IMG/VR virus record: IMGVR_UViG_3300044712_000966
Coordinates: 1 to 48,372 of that record
Origin: a virus
Strand: one strand, 5' to 3'
DNA: 48,372 nt
The notes under the pieces are model-generated. The model saw only the letters and a program-made list of their open reading frames with translations. It made no database searches and had not been told where the DNA came from. The position numbers and the translations under genes were made by a program. Below are positions 30,060 to 39,625 of the stretch, in pieces (positions within the stretch are counted from its first letter, which is position 1; each line of letters starts with the position of its first letter).

Positions 30060-30424
30060 TCATAACTCCCAGCGGAATTGAGCAGACAGACGCGGACCTG
30101 ATCGACGTTGGTGCCAGAACGGACGATGACGAATCGCCCGCGGTACTGCTTCGAGGCGGCCGGCGGGTTGACCGAGTAGACCGGGAGCGGATTCGCGCTC
30201 ACCACGACGCCGCTCGGATCGATGGCGAAGTAGGTCCGCCATTCGGTCCCGTCCTGATGCTGAAAGAGAACGCAGACCGGCGAGTCGTTGGCAGGGTAGG
30301 GACCCTCCACCACGCGCCACTGGCGCCCGACGGCGGTTCCCTCCCTGCCATGACCGCGCTGCCGAGCGATGAGTTCCTCGATCAGGCCGCGCGTGAGCGG
30401 GGTCGTGTTCCCGAACAGGCTCAT
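30032..30424 (-). CDS. Hypothetical virion protein between nozzle and spike
   Basis: 130 aa; begins SLFGNTTPLTRGLIEELIAR, a short helix, then strand-rich sequence (VCVLFQHQDGTEWRTYFAID; KQYRGRFVIVRSGTNVDQVR). The start overlaps the nozzle stop (ATGA) and its end overlaps the spike start. It may connect the spike to the nozzle. Family not recognised. Confidence 0.55.
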   Translation of the reverse strand: MSLFGNTTPLTRGLIEELIARQRGHGREGTAVGRQWRVVEGPYPANDSPVCVLFQHQDGTEWRTYFAIDPSGVVVSANPLPVYSVNPPAASKQYRGRFVIVRSGTNVDQVRVCLLNSAGSYEWVAVISSS

Positions 30425-32649
30425 CGGCCCCCCGCGTCGGAGTTGTCGAGCATGAGGTCGCGGATCCCGCCTGGCGCCGCGAGCTTCTCGGTGTAGGCGC
30501 CGCCGCTCCAGATCCCGCCGGGCATCACGAGGGCGATCTGGAGGCGCCGGCCGCGCCCGCCGAAGGAGAACCGGAGCGCGTCCTCGCGGTTGTAGGCGTC
30601 GATGTCGGTGTCCCAGTTGCCAGGCGAGTCCCAGGTGTTCCGGGTCGTCCCGAGGGCGCGCTTCTGCACGTACTGATCGGTCGGGGTGAGCCCGTTCAAC
30701 CGGCGGACGATCTCCTTCTCGAAGAGCATCCCGTCGCGGAGCGCGAAGCATTCGTACAGGGCGCCGTCCATCACGGTGCCGAGTCGCCATGTTCGCCAGT
30801 TGAGGACTTCTTCGCCCTTGCCGACCGTCTTCAGGAGCGCGTAGGCAGGGAAGACGAACCCATTGTCGTCGTATCCCGAGTTCTCCTGCCAGATTTCCCC
30901 GCTGGCATCGCCGGCGATGAGGATCTCTCGACCGTCGGCTGACACAACCTGCGCGACCGAGGTAACGTCGAGGGACTTCGAGAGCGAAGCCTTGCGGCTC
31001 TCGTCGTCAAAAACGTACCAGCCCGCAACGACGCGCCAGGTGCCCTCGGCGTAGTTGTAGACCAGGGCGATCCGGTTGCGGTCCATGCCGAGGATCGGCA
31101 GGTAGAGCCAATACTCGTTCTTGCTCCGGTCGTGCCCCGAAACCGCTTCCTCGATTCGCGTCCAGCGGACGAGGTGTTCGAGGATCCAGCGGACGGGACG
31201 CGAGACCTCGCGCGTGGCGGCGCCGTCGAAGACGAAGACGCCGTGGTGCGAGAGGAACATGAGCGACTCACCGATGCGCTGGATCGACTGAGGCGCGACA
31301 CAACCGATGTCGCCTTCCGCCTGGCGAATGTAGGCGTCGTCGTAGACCCAGATTTCGCGGCGCGTGAGAACGACGTAGCGGTCCCCGATCACCGAGGCGC
31401 CCACGATCGCGTCGCCCTCGCGGCCGGGGATCGTCACCACCCCCGAGAGAGGCCACACGTTCGGACCGCCGACCGGAGCGTCCGGCGGGATGGTCGAGAA
31501 GTCGGTGTCGTCCAGGGAGGCGTAGAAGGAGAGCGGCGCGTCGGGATCGCCCGCGACCATGAGCTTCCCGCGGTAACGCGTCAGGAACCGGCCGCTCGGG
31601 GTGGACGTGAGATAGCTCCGCGCGCCGAGCACTCCGCGGGCGGCATCCATCCCCTGGTACGCCTCCAGCGCGGCGCAGTTCTCGCCGTCGAACCGGAAGA
31701 TCCGGCCTGTGCTGGTGGAGGCGATCAGCCATCCATTGAAGACCGCGAAGGAGGCCGGGAATCCCGGCTGCGCGTACTTCAGGCTATTCGGGAGCCGGAA
31801 GGGCTTGTAGCGGGACCGCGCCAGGTCCACCGTAACGAACCGAGTCTCGCCTGGCTTGGCGAAGAAGGCGTCGTGGGAGCCGGGGAAGTCGAGCTGGGCC
31901 ACGAGCATCCGGGAACCCGCCGGCGAGACGAATTCCGTCATCGCGCCGATCGCGCACCGCGCGTCCTGCTCCAGGGCGGAACCAGCGGCGGAGATCAGGG
32001 ACCCAGAAACCTCGTTGGCGGTGGCATTCGAGGTGATGGTCGAGGCGGTGACCTTCACCCAGTAGAGGTCGTCATCGAACAGCGGGCTCCCGTCCGGCAG
32101 AGCTGCGCCGGCGGGGTAGCCGACGTTCCAGGGCGTCGCCCCGTACCACTCGCTCACCGGCCAGGAGACCTTGCCGGACTGGGCCATCGTCTTCCCGCCG
32201 ACCGACGTTCCGTCCACCACCGAGGCGACCGGGCGAAAGGCGCCCACGCCTCCGCCGGCACGGGAGAAGACGGAGACTTGGATATTGGCGACGACGGTGT
32301 TGAACGAAACGAGAGTGAAGTTCAGCGCGCAGACACGGAACGGGAAACCCAGGTAGAGGGCCCCGCCAAACTGAAAGCAGAGCGTCTCAGCGGAGGACGC
32401 CTGACCATCCCGCAGGTATTCCTCGGCCGGCAGGACCGTAGTGCCGTCGTAGAGGTGGTAGGCGGTCGGCTGGATCGTGTCGATCGCGGAAATTCGCGAG
32501 CGGCCCGAGCGACGCTGAATCCTTCCGCCTGTGAATTCGACGTTGAGAGAATCCTCAACCTCGTTGTCCTGAAGGCGAACACGATCGTCGTTGTGGCCGC
32601 GCCAGGGGCCACTCAGGACAACCGGCTGATCTCCAGAACGAGAGGGCAT
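30421..32649 (-). CDS. Beta-propeller tail nozzle-like protein
   Basis: 742 aa. Repeating units such as FAVFNGWLIASTSTGRIFRF, YRGKLMVAGDPDAPLSFYAS, VLTRREIWVYDD and FLSHHGVFVFDGAA are beta-propeller blades, as in the tail nozzle/tubular-B proteins of podoviruses (T7 gp12-like). The N-terminus has NVEFTGGRIQRRSGRSRI, a feature of these proteins. It would extend the tail below the two adaptor-like proteins encoded upstream. Confidence 0.65.
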   Translation of the reverse strand: MPSRSGDQPVVLSGPWRGHNDDRVRLQDNEVEDSLNVEFTGGRIQRRSGRSRISAIDTIQPTAYHLYDGTTVLPAEEYLRDGQASSAETLCFQFGGALYLGFPFRVCALNFTLVSFNTVVANIQVSVFSRAGGGVGAFRPVASVVDGTSVGGKTMAQSGKVSWPVSEWYGATPWNVGYPAGAALPDGSPLFDDDLYWVKVTASTITSNATANEVSGSLISAAGSALEQDARCAIGAMTEFVSPAGSRMLVAQLDFPGSHDAFFAKPGETRFVTVDLARSRYKPFRLPNSLKYAQPGFPASFAVFNGWLIASTSTGRIFRFDGENCAALEAYQGMDAARGVLGARSYLTSTPSGRFLTRYRGKLMVAGDPDAPLSFYASLDDTDFSTIPPDAPVGGPNVWPLSGVVTIPGREGDAIVGASVIGDRYVVLTRREIWVYDDAYIRQAEGDIGCVAPQSIQRIGESLMFLSHHGVFVFDGAATREVSRPVRWILEHLVRWTRIEEAVSGHDRSKNEYWLYLPILGMDRNRIALVYNYAEGTWRVVAGWYVFDDESRKASLSKSLDVTSVAQVVSADGREILIAGDASGEIWQENSGYDDNGFVFPAYALLKTVGKGEEVLNWRTWRLGTVMDGALYECFALRDGMLFEKEIVRRLNGLTPTDQYVQKRALGTTRNTWDSPGNWDTDIDAYNREDALRFSFGGRGRRLQIALVMPGGIWSGGAYTEKLAAPGGIRDLMLDNSDAGGR

Positions 32650-32652
32650 CTG

Positions 32653-33321
32653 TTACTCGTAAGGTTCGTAGTGAGCCTTCCGGGCGCCCTGGCCGTGGCG
32701 CTTGCGGATCGTGTCGTTAAAGGAGGCTTCGAGCCGGTCGCGGAGCGCGGTGACATTCACCGCTCCGAGCGCGAGCGCAGCCTCGGCCGCGATGAGGGTG
32801 TGCAGGGACGAGAGGGCGATGTGCCCACCCAGCGCCTCCAGATTGTCGGTCCAGCTCTCCAGATTCGGGACGTAGAAGATCCGGAGCTTCACGTCGCGCG
32901 ACGGCTTCGGGACTAGGTACAGCTCCTCGGACGTGGTGGAGTTGCCCTTCAGCGTGAACCACGCACCGGGGTCCTGGGAGGACGCGACGATTGACGGCAG
33001 CTCGAATTCCGCCCGGTCGTTCACGTAGATCGGGTCGAGCGGGACTCGGTTGCCGAGCGCCGTGAACAACTCCACCCGGACGAGCCTGTAGAGACCGGCC
33101 GTGCAGAGCGGCTCAAGGTCGTATTTCCCGTCCGCGTTGACCACCACGGTCACGTCGGTCCATACCGTGAACATGGTCTGCGCGGCCTTCACAGCGCGGA
33201 GCCAGAGGCTCTTGTTGATCCCGTCGAGGAGGAGATCGAGCGTTCCCTGATCCACGTCCGCATTCTTCGCGACGGAGAAGAGTATCTTGCGGGTGAGGAG
33301 CCGGATCTGGGCGAGCGTCAC
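32653..33321 (-). CDS. Tail adaptor-like protein 1
   Basis: 222 aa. A helical start (MTLAQIRLLTRKILFSVAKN) resembles that of the upstream gene (MTLTQLQSLARNLAFERSGE), and both continue with a helix-rich first domain and a beta-rich body (LYRLVRVELFTALGNRVPLD). Size, order and location between decoration genes and nozzle fit an adaptor/tubular-A protein. It is coupled to its neighbour by ATGA. Confidence 0.55.
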   Translation of the reverse strand: MTLAQIRLLTRKILFSVAKNADVDQGTLDLLLDGINKSLWLRAVKAAQTMFTVWTDVTVVVNADGKYDLEPLCTAGLYRLVRVELFTALGNRVPLDPIYVNDRAEFELPSIVASSQDPGAWFTLKGNSTTSEELYLVPKPSRDVKLRIFYVPNLESWTDNLEALGGHIALSSLHTLIAAEAALALGAVNVTALRDRLEASFNDTIRKRHGQGARKAHYEPYE

Positions 33322-33932
33322 TGGCCGCCTCCGAACTGGTCAGCCATGAGCTGATCGAGGTACTGGAAGAAGGCGTCCCATGGTGTCTGCGCGCGCTCGT
33401 CCTTGTGGTAGATGAGCTTCGTCGCCAGGATCGCGATCTTGTCGTGGTGCTCCGCGAGCGCGCCGCCCCAGGGAATGTCGGAGCCCGACGCCATGTCCGC
33501 CGGCGTCCGGATGAAGGTGAACTCCGCGGTGAAGACCGGGTAGTTGTAGAAGGGGACGAAGCGGACGGTCGTGCCCTCCACGAACCACCGCTGCGGAACC
33601 GGGGTCGCGGGCGCGGGCTCGAAGGCGATCGCGTCGGCTGGGTTCTTCAGGATCGGCAGCGGCACCTTGTTCGTGCCGTATCGGACTGCCACCACCTTGT
33701 AGATGGGTTGGCCCGAGGTCGCGATCGCGGAGAAGGCCGTGGGATCGGTGGCGGCCCCGACGTTGGCGCGCTCGGCCAGGCGATCGGGGATGAGGGTCGT
33801 GAGCCGGAAGAAGATGGCGCGGCTGGCGACGTTGAGGATCTCGATCAGCTCGGCGTCGGTGATGAGGCCGGTCTCACCGGATCGCTCGAAGGCGAGGTTC
33901 CGAGCGAGAGACTGGAGCTGGGTCAGCGTCAC
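33318..33932 (-). CDS. Tail adaptor-like protein 2, paralogue of the gene at 32653
   Basis: 204 aa. The N-terminal helix pattern matches the downstream protein, suggesting a duplicated adaptor. The body is strand-rich (IYKVVAVRYGTNKVPLPILK; VPQRWFVEGTTVRFVPFYNY) and ends in helices (HDKIAILATKLIYHKDERAQ). Likely forms or lines the neck below the portal. Confidence 0.55.
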   Translation of the reverse strand: MTLTQLQSLARNLAFERSGETGLITDAELIEILNVASRAIFFRLTTLIPDRLAERANVGAATDPTAFSAIATSGQPIYKVVAVRYGTNKVPLPILKNPADAIAFEPAPATPVPQRWFVEGTTVRFVPFYNYPVFTAEFTFIRTPADMASGSDIPWGGALAEHHDKIAILATKLIYHKDERAQTPWDAFFQYLDQLMADQFGGGQ

Positions 33933-33941
33933 GAAGCCACC

Positions 33942-34328
33942 TCACGCGATTCCATCCTGTTCCGCGGCCTTCTTCAGATCCTTGGCGACGTGCTTCAGCC
34001 GGTACTGCATCTCTTCGCGCGCCTTCTGGCGGTTCTTCTCCAGGCAGGCGCGCTCGACTCGCGCGACCTCTTCCGGCGTCCATGTGATGCCGTTCTTCAC
34101 GAGAGAACGGATCTTCCGGATGAACGACTCCGACCATTCGTCGGGGTTCCTGAATCCGGATTGGCCGTCGGTGAGGACGTAGAACCAGTAGGTGAGGTCG
34201 CAGACGATGGCGCTCGCCTGTCCGACCTCGAACCGCTCGATTTCAGGGTTCCAGCGGACCCGGAGATAGGGATCCCCGAGTTCCCGCTGGAGCCGCTTTT
34301 CCCACCGCTTCGCAACGTCGGCTTCCAC
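33942..34328 (-). CDS. Hypothetical virion protein
   Basis: 128 aa. A strand-helix first half (RVRWNPEIERFEVGQASAIV) and a highly helical charged second half (ARVERACLEKNRQKAREEMQ). Its position before the adaptor genes suggests a neck or head-completion role. Family not recognised. Confidence 0.5.
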   Translation of the reverse strand: MEADVAKRWEKRLQRELGDPYLRVRWNPEIERFEVGQASAIVCDLTYWFYVLTDGQSGFRNPDEWSESFIRKIRSLVKNGITWTPEEVARVERACLEKNRQKAREEMQYRLKHVAKDLKKAAEQDGIA

Positions 34329-34329
34329 G

Positions 34330-34653
34330 TCACTCCCTCACGCCGTAGACGACGAGGCGGACGGTCGATCCGGCGCCGCCGGTCGCCTGGAAGCGCGTCT
34401 TCACCGGGGGCTCCGCCAGGACGGTCACGAGTCCGGCGCCGATGGCAGGAAGCGCCACCGTGCCGAGGCTCGCGTAGGTCGGAACGGAGTCGAGGACCGC
34501 GCTCGCGGCAGCGGAGGCCGGGGCCGCCGCTCCGGAAGCGACCACCGCCACGATCAGAGCGGTGTAGTCCTCGGTGTCCACCGCACCGGAGTCGATCGAC
34601 CCCGCCGCCGCGGAGGTCGCGTCATAGATCCGCGTCAGAGAACGCTGACCCAT
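34330..34653 (-). CDS. Small Ala/Ser-rich virion protein
   Basis: 107 aa, rich in Ala, Ser, Val and Gly (ATSAAAGSIDSGAVDTEDYT; VAVVASGAAAPASAAASAVL), predicted beta with flexible loops (STVRLVVYGVRE at the end). Such proteins next to capsid genes often decorate the head. Assigned by composition and location. Confidence 0.5.
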   Translation of the reverse strand: MGQRSLTRIYDATSAAAGSIDSGAVDTEDYTALIVAVVASGAAAPASAAASAVLDSVPTYASLGTVALPAIGAGLVTVLAEPPVKTRFQATGGAGSTVRLVVYGVRE

Positions 34654-34656
34654 GGC

Positions 34657-35109
34657 TCACTCCTGGGAGTCGAAGACGGCGACGATCTTCACTTGGGCGC
34701 CGGTCGTGGTGGTGCCGGACTGTGCGAAGTCGAGGGTCAGCCGGTCACCCTTCGAGAAGGTCCGGTTGGCCTCGGTCCCGTGCATGACGAAGCGCGTCGA
34801 GTTGGCGGGAAGCGCCATCTCGGCCTTCGCATCGATCCCAGCGCCCACGCCAGCCGCGACGGCGAGGACTCCGTTGGTCGCGCAGGCCGCGGCGCTGTTG
34901 TTCTTCTTCGGGGTGACGGTGAGGTTCGTGATCGTGCCCGCGACTTCGAGCACCGCCACGATGTCCACCAGCTTCCCCTTCGCGGAGAACGGCCACACGA
35001 AAGCCTGGCGGTTGTTGTCCGCCGCGGCGTTCGCGACCGTGAATTCGCGATGCAGGCTGATATAGCGAGAAGGGGTCCTGCGGTCGAAGCTTCGAGTCTT
35101 GATGCCCAC
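34657..35109 (-). CDS. Putative capsid decoration protein
   Basis: 150 aa, beta-rich (GKLVDIVAVLEVAGTITNLT; DRLTLDFAQSGTTTTGAQVK), ending KIVAVFDSQE. It follows the capsid gene after a hairpin, a usual place for head decoration proteins. GTG 35109 follows GTGGAGGAAATACC. Role inferred from position. Confidence 0.5.
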   Translation of the reverse strand: MGIKTRSFDRRTPSRYISLHREFTVANAAADNNRQAFVWPFSAKGKLVDIVAVLEVAGTITNLTVTPKKNNSAAACATNGVLAVAAGVGAGIDAKAEMALPANSTRFVMHGTEANRTFSKGDRLTLDFAQSGTTTTGAQVKIVAVFDSQE

Positions 35110-35133
35110 GGTATTTCCTCCACCGGAAGGAAC

Positions 35134-35162
35134 GCGGGGCCTATTTCATGCGCCGGCCCCGC
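35134..35162 (-). terminator. Attenuator hairpin after the capsid gene
   Basis: Read on the minus strand, GCGGGGCC and GGCCCCGC pair around a 13-nt loop just after the capsid stop. There is no long T-tract, so it is more likely an attenuator or mRNA-stabilising hairpin that lowers downstream expression relative to capsid. Confidence 0.5.
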
Positions 35163-35177
35163 TATGGCGCTCGCCGG

Positions 35178-36506
35178 TCAGAAGCCGGCCGGGACGGCCA
35201 TGCCCTTGATCAGCACGAAGGCGTTGCGGCGACGGCAGCCCATGTTGAAGCGCCAGGACAGCCAGCCGCGCTGCGCCGCGATCACCGACCCGACGGCCGA
35301 GCCCGGAGACGGGAGGATCGAGATGTCCCCGAAGTCCTCCAGCTCGGGAGCCTGAAGCTCGCCGTACAGGAGCGCCGCGCCCTTGAAGAGGTAGACGCGG
35401 GACTTCTGCATGTCGAGACAGGTCTCGATCGTCACGTCGCGCCCGTCGATATTGAAGACGGGCTTGTTCGGCGTGCCGAACTTGTTCACGTCGTCACGGG
35501 TGTACCGCTGGTCGGGGAAGGTGCCCGCCGCGCCGTACACGAGCGCCCAGGTCTGCGCCGGGTGCGTGTAGGCCACGTCCGGGTGGTCCTTCATGTTGGC
35601 CCTGCCGCGGGCCAGGATCACCGCCTGGCCGAGCAGACCAGGGTTGAAGGGCGCGCCGCCGGCGTCCATGATCGTCCCGCGCCACCGACGGAACTCTGTG
35701 GCCGAGATCCCCATGAAGTCGGTCGCGTCGTCCGCGATCTGACCGAGGCCGAAGACCTCCTTCGAGGTGCGGACGCCACCGTTGAGGTAGACGTTCCCGT
35801 ACTTGAAGAAGAGGTCGGCCGGCGCCAGCGACGCGGAGGTCGTGTTGGTGCCGGGATTGGTGGCCTGCTGGACCTTGAACTGGATGTCCGAGTCGATGGA
35901 CGACACGACCATCTTGGCCTCGGAGCCCTGGCCGACGCGCTGGACGTTGCCCGCCCACGCCTCGACGTACTCGCCCTCTTCGAGGAACCGGGTGTCCTCG
36001 ACGCCCGCGCCGTTCGCGGTGACGCCCGTGTTCACGACCACGGTCGCCGTCGCGGTGCCGGCGCCGGTCACGGTGGCCGCCGTGCAGAGCACGCCGGAAC
36101 CGTCACCGAGGAGCTGGCGCTCGCCGTCCTTCAGGAGCGTGGACTTCGCGTCGTCGTAGATGGCCTCGACGCGCTCCGAGAAGGTCGCCGGGGCCCGGGA
36201 CGCGAGCTTGATCAGCTCGTTGTCGATCTGGAACGGCTGGAAGACGCGGGCCGCCCGGATCGTGCCCTGACGCCACACGGCCTGCCCGGAATCCGGGAGG
36301 TCGTCGGTGATCAAGGTGTTCTGGGTGTTCGCGTTCCGGCGGAGGTGGATCGCGATGGTGAAGTCCGACCCGTCGAGCGGGAAGTCTTTCTTCTGTGCGT
36401 ACTTCAGGAAGGGAGTTTCGTTCTGGATCGCGTCCTGAAGATCCTCATCGAAGATGGGCTTCAGAAGCGCGGAGGTATTTGCTCTGCTGTGAACGACGCC
36501 GGGCAT
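35178..36506 (-). CDS. Major capsid protein
   Basis: 442 aa. It follows the scaffold gene by 18 nt and has an N-terminal helical arm (LLKPIFDEDLQDAIQNETPF) and a beta-rich body with domains such as FQPFQIDNELIKLASRAPAT and FFKYGNVYLNGGVRTSKEVF. HK97 fold is likely though not provable by eye. It is preceded by scaffold and portal and followed by a hairpin, the usual order. Confidence 0.75.
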   Translation of the reverse strand: MPGVVHSRANTSALLKPIFDEDLQDAIQNETPFLKYAQKKDFPLDGSDFTIAIHLRRNANTQNTLITDDLPDSGQAVWRQGTIRAARVFQPFQIDNELIKLASRAPATFSERVEAIYDDAKSTLLKDGERQLLGDGSGVLCTAATVTGAGTATATVVVNTGVTANGAGVEDTRFLEEGEYVEAWAGNVQRVGQGSEAKMVVSSIDSDIQFKVQQATNPGTNTTSASLAPADLFFKYGNVYLNGGVRTSKEVFGLGQIADDATDFMGISATEFRRWRGTIMDAGGAPFNPGLLGQAVILARGRANMKDHPDVAYTHPAQTWALVYGAAGTFPDQRYTRDDVNKFGTPNKPVFNIDGRDVTIETCLDMQKSRVYLFKGAALLYGELQAPELEDFGDISILPSPGSAVGSVIAAQRGWLSWRFNMGCRRRNAFVLIKGMAVPAGF

Positions 36507-36524
36507 GATGATTTCGAGGGACGC

Positions 36525-37280
36525 TTACCGATTGAGCTGGTTCTTGATCCTGTCCCCGACGGACTCACGCTTCTCGGAGCTGGTTCTCGCTGGAGCACCC
36601 GCGCCCGCACCGGACTTGCCGACCTTCGGCGCGCCCTTGTTCTTCTCCTCCAGGGCCTTCTGGGCTTCCGCCGCGCGCTTCGCGAAGTGGTCGCTCAGTC
36701 CATCCCACTTGTTGACGACCTCGGTTGCGATGTCGTCCATGGGACGGAAGGGCTGCTTGACCCAGGCGGCGAAGATCGAATCCCGGAAGCCCGGGATTCC
36801 CGCGTAGTGCGGATACTTCGCAGCGATTTCCCGCCACTCCGATCGCGCCTGTTCCGCCATGGCACGATCTTCCATCTCGGTTCGGAACTGCTCCCTCATC
36901 TCCTGTAGCGACTGGTTGAACTTCTCCTCGGGCACATACGACGGCTTCTCCTCGGGGAGAGCGCCCGTCTGCCGCAGGTATGCGAGCTGCGCCTGCTGCA
37001 TCCGTGACTGGTAGTCGTCGTACTGCTTGAGCCTCTGTTCGAGCGCGGAATGCTTCTGCGACCATTCCCGCTCACGAGCGGCGAGCATTTCCTTCACTCG
37101 CCAGTGCGGGATCGCGTTCTCGCTTCCGCGCGCCCTCGGATCCGCCGCGCCGCTGTCGGGGGCGCCACCGGGAGCGCCAGCGGGTTCTCCGCCGGTGCCG
37201 GGGTCCTGGGGGTTGAGGTTCTCGCCCGCGCCCGCCGCCGGCGCGTCCATCGTTTCGGCAACCTGAGTTTCCGGATCCAC
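36525..37280 (-). CDS. Capsid scaffolding protein
   Basis: 251 aa. A Pro/Gly-rich N-terminal third (PQDPGTGGEPAGAPGGAPDS), a central coiled coil (EREWSQKHSALEQRLKQYDD; EEKFNQSLQEMREQFRTEME) and a charged C-terminus (SEKRESVGDRIKNQLNR) are typical of scaffolds, whose C-terminal helix binds the capsid interior. GTG 37280 is the start. The promoter region at 37281-37370 precedes it. Confidence 0.7.
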   Translation of the reverse strand: MDPETQVAETMDAPAAGAGENLNPQDPGTGGEPAGAPGGAPDSGAADPRARGSENAIPHWRVKEMLAAREREWSQKHSALEQRLKQYDDYQSRMQQAQLAYLRQTGALPEEKPSYVPEEKFNQSLQEMREQFRTEMEDRAMAEQARSEWREIAAKYPHYAGIPGFRDSIFAAWVKQPFRPMDDIATEVVNKWDGLSDHFAKRAAEAQKALEEKNKGAPKVGKSGAGAGAPARTSSEKRESVGDRIKNQLNR

Positions 37281-37343
37281 TTTTGCCCAGCCTCACGTTT
37301 TTGGTTACGGGGGTACGTCCCTCGATTGGCTACGGTGACGAAT

Positions 37344-37370
37344 GCTTCCAGTCAGATCGTGCGTTGTCAA
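37344..37370 (-). promoter_or_regulatory. Promoter with operator half site before scaffold-capsid
   Basis: On the minus strand TTGACA (37370-37365), overlapping the portal stop, is followed by GGAAGC (37349-37344) where the -10 should lie. It has the same TTGACA...GGAAGCATT arrangement as 12151-12183 and 45320-45351 but lacks the second palindrome half. It would boost scaffold and capsid expression. Confidence 0.5.
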
Positions 37371-39625
37371 GCTCCCCCAACCGGCGGGACGCTCGGGACC
37401 GGAGGAAGCCCGCCGGCGACCTCCTGGGCGGGGCCGCCCGCGCCGCCCGGCCCGCCGCCTCCGCCAGGAACCAGGGAGGCGGGTCCGCCGGTCAGATCCG
37501 GCGGAGCGCCGGGCTCGCCGCCTGGAGCGCCCAGCCCAATCGGCATCGGGGGCGGAACCGGGTACTGCCACCGCTTGTGCATCTCGCAGTGCGCGTCGAA
37601 GAGGGCACGCGCGACCGGGTGCATGTTCCGGTACGCCTTGGACTTCCGGTCCTTGTCGTGTTGTTCACGGTGAACGACGTGATTCTCGAAGTCGAGCGCG
37701 TCGAGCTTCAGCGCGCGGAGAATCTCGTCCATCGGGAGCTGACCCGTGGCCTGGATCATCTCCGCGTTCGCGGCCGTCGCGGACTTGACCGCCAGCTTCA
37801 GCTCCTCCTCCTTCAGATTGAAGAAGCGGTGACCCTCCTCGGTGGCGTTGTCGCGGTCGAGCTGGTCCTCGTTCATCAGCTCCTCGATGTCCGAGGGGAA
37901 GCCGAGCATCTTGATCAGCCGAGGATCGCCGGGAGGAAGGACGCCGGTCTCGACGGAGCGGAACACCATGTCGCGCTTCTCCGCGAGGCTGGTCGGAAGC
38001 GCGGATCCGGCCTGCACCACGTAGTCAGCGGCCCCCTCGATGTCCGACGCGATGAAGCTTCGGACCTCGACCGAGCGGTTGCGGCCGAGCACGAAGTAGA
38101 ACCGGGGCTCGTCGGTGTAGTGCTTGCGCAGCCGTAGGATGAGATTGCACGTCCGCTCTTCGCCGCGCTCGATCGAGCGAGACGGACCGGACAGCACGGT
38201 CCCGGCGTACTCCTGCATGTAGGCGACCATTCGCCCGGAGCGAACGTCACCGCCCTCGATCTGGCCGCGGAGAATGTCGGTCGAGCCGCCGATGTTGTCG
38301 ATCGCCTCTCCCCAGTAGAGGACCGCCTTCTCGTCACGCGAGAAGGCCGGTGGCTCGATATATTTCGGGTACAGCGGGTGCTGGACGAAGTTGATCTCCG
38401 TCTCGTCGTTCGACCACGCCTCCTCGTCCAGACCCGAGTCGGACGCCGCCACCAGCTTCGGGCGGAGCCGCTGGCGCACGAACTCGTCGCGGGAGACGTT
38501 GAGGTTGAGCGCGCGCTGCGGGTCGAGGATCTGGGAGACGGTGCAGGTTCCCCAGAACTCGTCGGTCTCGACTTCCTGGTAGTGAACGAACGGGATGTGA
38601 TCGTGGCCGTCCGGAGTGGGCCCCGCCTCCATGAGCTGATCGTCGGCCCAGACCGCGTAGAGGCCGTCCGGGTACTCCTCTGACGGCCGGCACCACAACT
38701 CGATCACCTCGACGCGATCACGGAGCTGTGCCTCGGTCATACCGAAGTCGGTGGCGCCGCGGAGGAGCGAAAGGCCCCAGCTCGACTTCGTGTCGATCGG
38801 CTCGATCTTCTTCGCCGCGGCCTTGAACTTCCGCTTCACGTCGTAGACAGGCGGGAACGTGCGGTGAATGATCTTCTGGCAGTCCTCCAGATTCCGCGCG
38901 CCCGGCTCGGGAAGCAGCTCGATCGGATACACGGTGTCCACGCACACATCACCCATCGGCTCGGCCACGGCCTTCGCGATGGGCTGCGGAGTAGGCGCGG
39001 GGGCGGCGGGTCCAAGGACCCCGCCTTCCGGCACCTCCGGAGCGGTCGTGATCGGTGCGCCGTTCTCCGGATTGGTGACGTACTTGTTCTTCTCCTTCTT
39101 CTCGCCCTTCGTCGGGTCGTAGTAGACCTTCCGGAAACAGTTTCCGGTGACGAACATCCAGAGCGAGACTTCTCGGTCGAGTTTCTCCCAGACCTTCAGG
39201 TGGTAGTAGTCGTATTGGATGAGGTCGCCGGCGATCCTGGCCGCGTTGCGGTCCTCCTCGTCCGGAGTCCGCGGCATCACCAGGCCGATGGGCCGGTTCT
39301 TCAGGACGTGCGCCCGCCGCGTCTGCACTACCGGCATGACGCGGTTCAGGGTGATCTTGGGCTTCTTCCCTACGTCCACCTTCTCGATCTTCCAGTCCGG
39401 GAAGATCCGGTGCCACTGGTCGCCCTTGTAATACTTCCAGTTGAGGCGCCACTGTTGCTCGTGAGGGCGACGGAGACGAAGCGCCTCGTCGCGCATCGTC
39501 ACCATGTCCTTGTAGAGCTGGTCAGGATCCTTGACGTACTTCTTCCCGTCCTTGCCGGGCTTGAAGTCCGCGTTCTCCGAGTCGCCGCCGCTGCGGGATC
39601 CGGTGAATTTCTCGAAGAGGCTCAT
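37367..39625 (-). CDS. Portal protein
   Basis: 752 aa. Helical N-terminus, then the wing/clip region: RLNWKYYKGDQWHRIF, MPVVQTRRAHVLKNRPIGLV, ILDPQRALNLNVSRDEFVRQ, GGSTDILRGQIEGG and SVEVRSFIASDIEGAADYVV are typical of large podovirus portals (P22-like). ATG 39625 overlaps the stop of the ART-like gene (ATGA). A proline/glycine-rich C-terminal tail (GGGGGPGGAGGPAQEVAGGL) is present. It forms the dodecameric DNA gate. Confidence 0.8.
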   Translation of the reverse strand: MSLFEKFTGSRSGGDSENADFKPGKDGKKYVKDPDQLYKDMVTMRDEALRLRRPHEQQWRLNWKYYKGDQWHRIFPDWKIEKVDVGKKPKITLNRVMPVVQTRRAHVLKNRPIGLVMPRTPDEEDRNAARIAGDLIQYDYYHLKVWEKLDREVSLWMFVTGNCFRKVYYDPTKGEKKEKNKYVTNPENGAPITTAPEVPEGGVLGPAAPAPTPQPIAKAVAEPMGDVCVDTVYPIELLPEPGARNLEDCQKIIHRTFPPVYDVKRKFKAAAKKIEPIDTKSSWGLSLLRGATDFGMTEAQLRDRVEVIELWCRPSEEYPDGLYAVWADDQLMEAGPTPDGHDHIPFVHYQEVETDEFWGTCTVSQILDPQRALNLNVSRDEFVRQRLRPKLVAASDSGLDEEAWSNDETEINFVQHPLYPKYIEPPAFSRDEKAVLYWGEAIDNIGGSTDILRGQIEGGDVRSGRMVAYMQEYAGTVLSGPSRSIERGEERTCNLILRLRKHYTDEPRFYFVLGRNRSVEVRSFIASDIEGAADYVVQAGSALPTSLAEKRDMVFRSVETGVLPPGDPRLIKMLGFPSDIEELMNEDQLDRDNATEEGHRFFNLKEEELKLAVKSATAANAEMIQATGQLPMDEILRALKLDALDFENHVVHREQHDKDRKSKAYRNMHPVARALFDAHCEMHKRWQYPVPPPMPIGLGAPGGEPGAPPDLTGGPASLVPGGGGGPGGAGGPAQEVAGGLPPVPSVPPVGGA

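Noticed and set aside
31132-32916. 594-codon frame antisense to the nozzle gene
   Set aside because: Shadow of a well-supported gene; charged low-quality sequence without domain features.
35148-36908. 586-codon frame antisense to capsid and scaffold
   Set aside because: Shadow frame; the minus-strand genes fit the head-gene order and have proper spacing.
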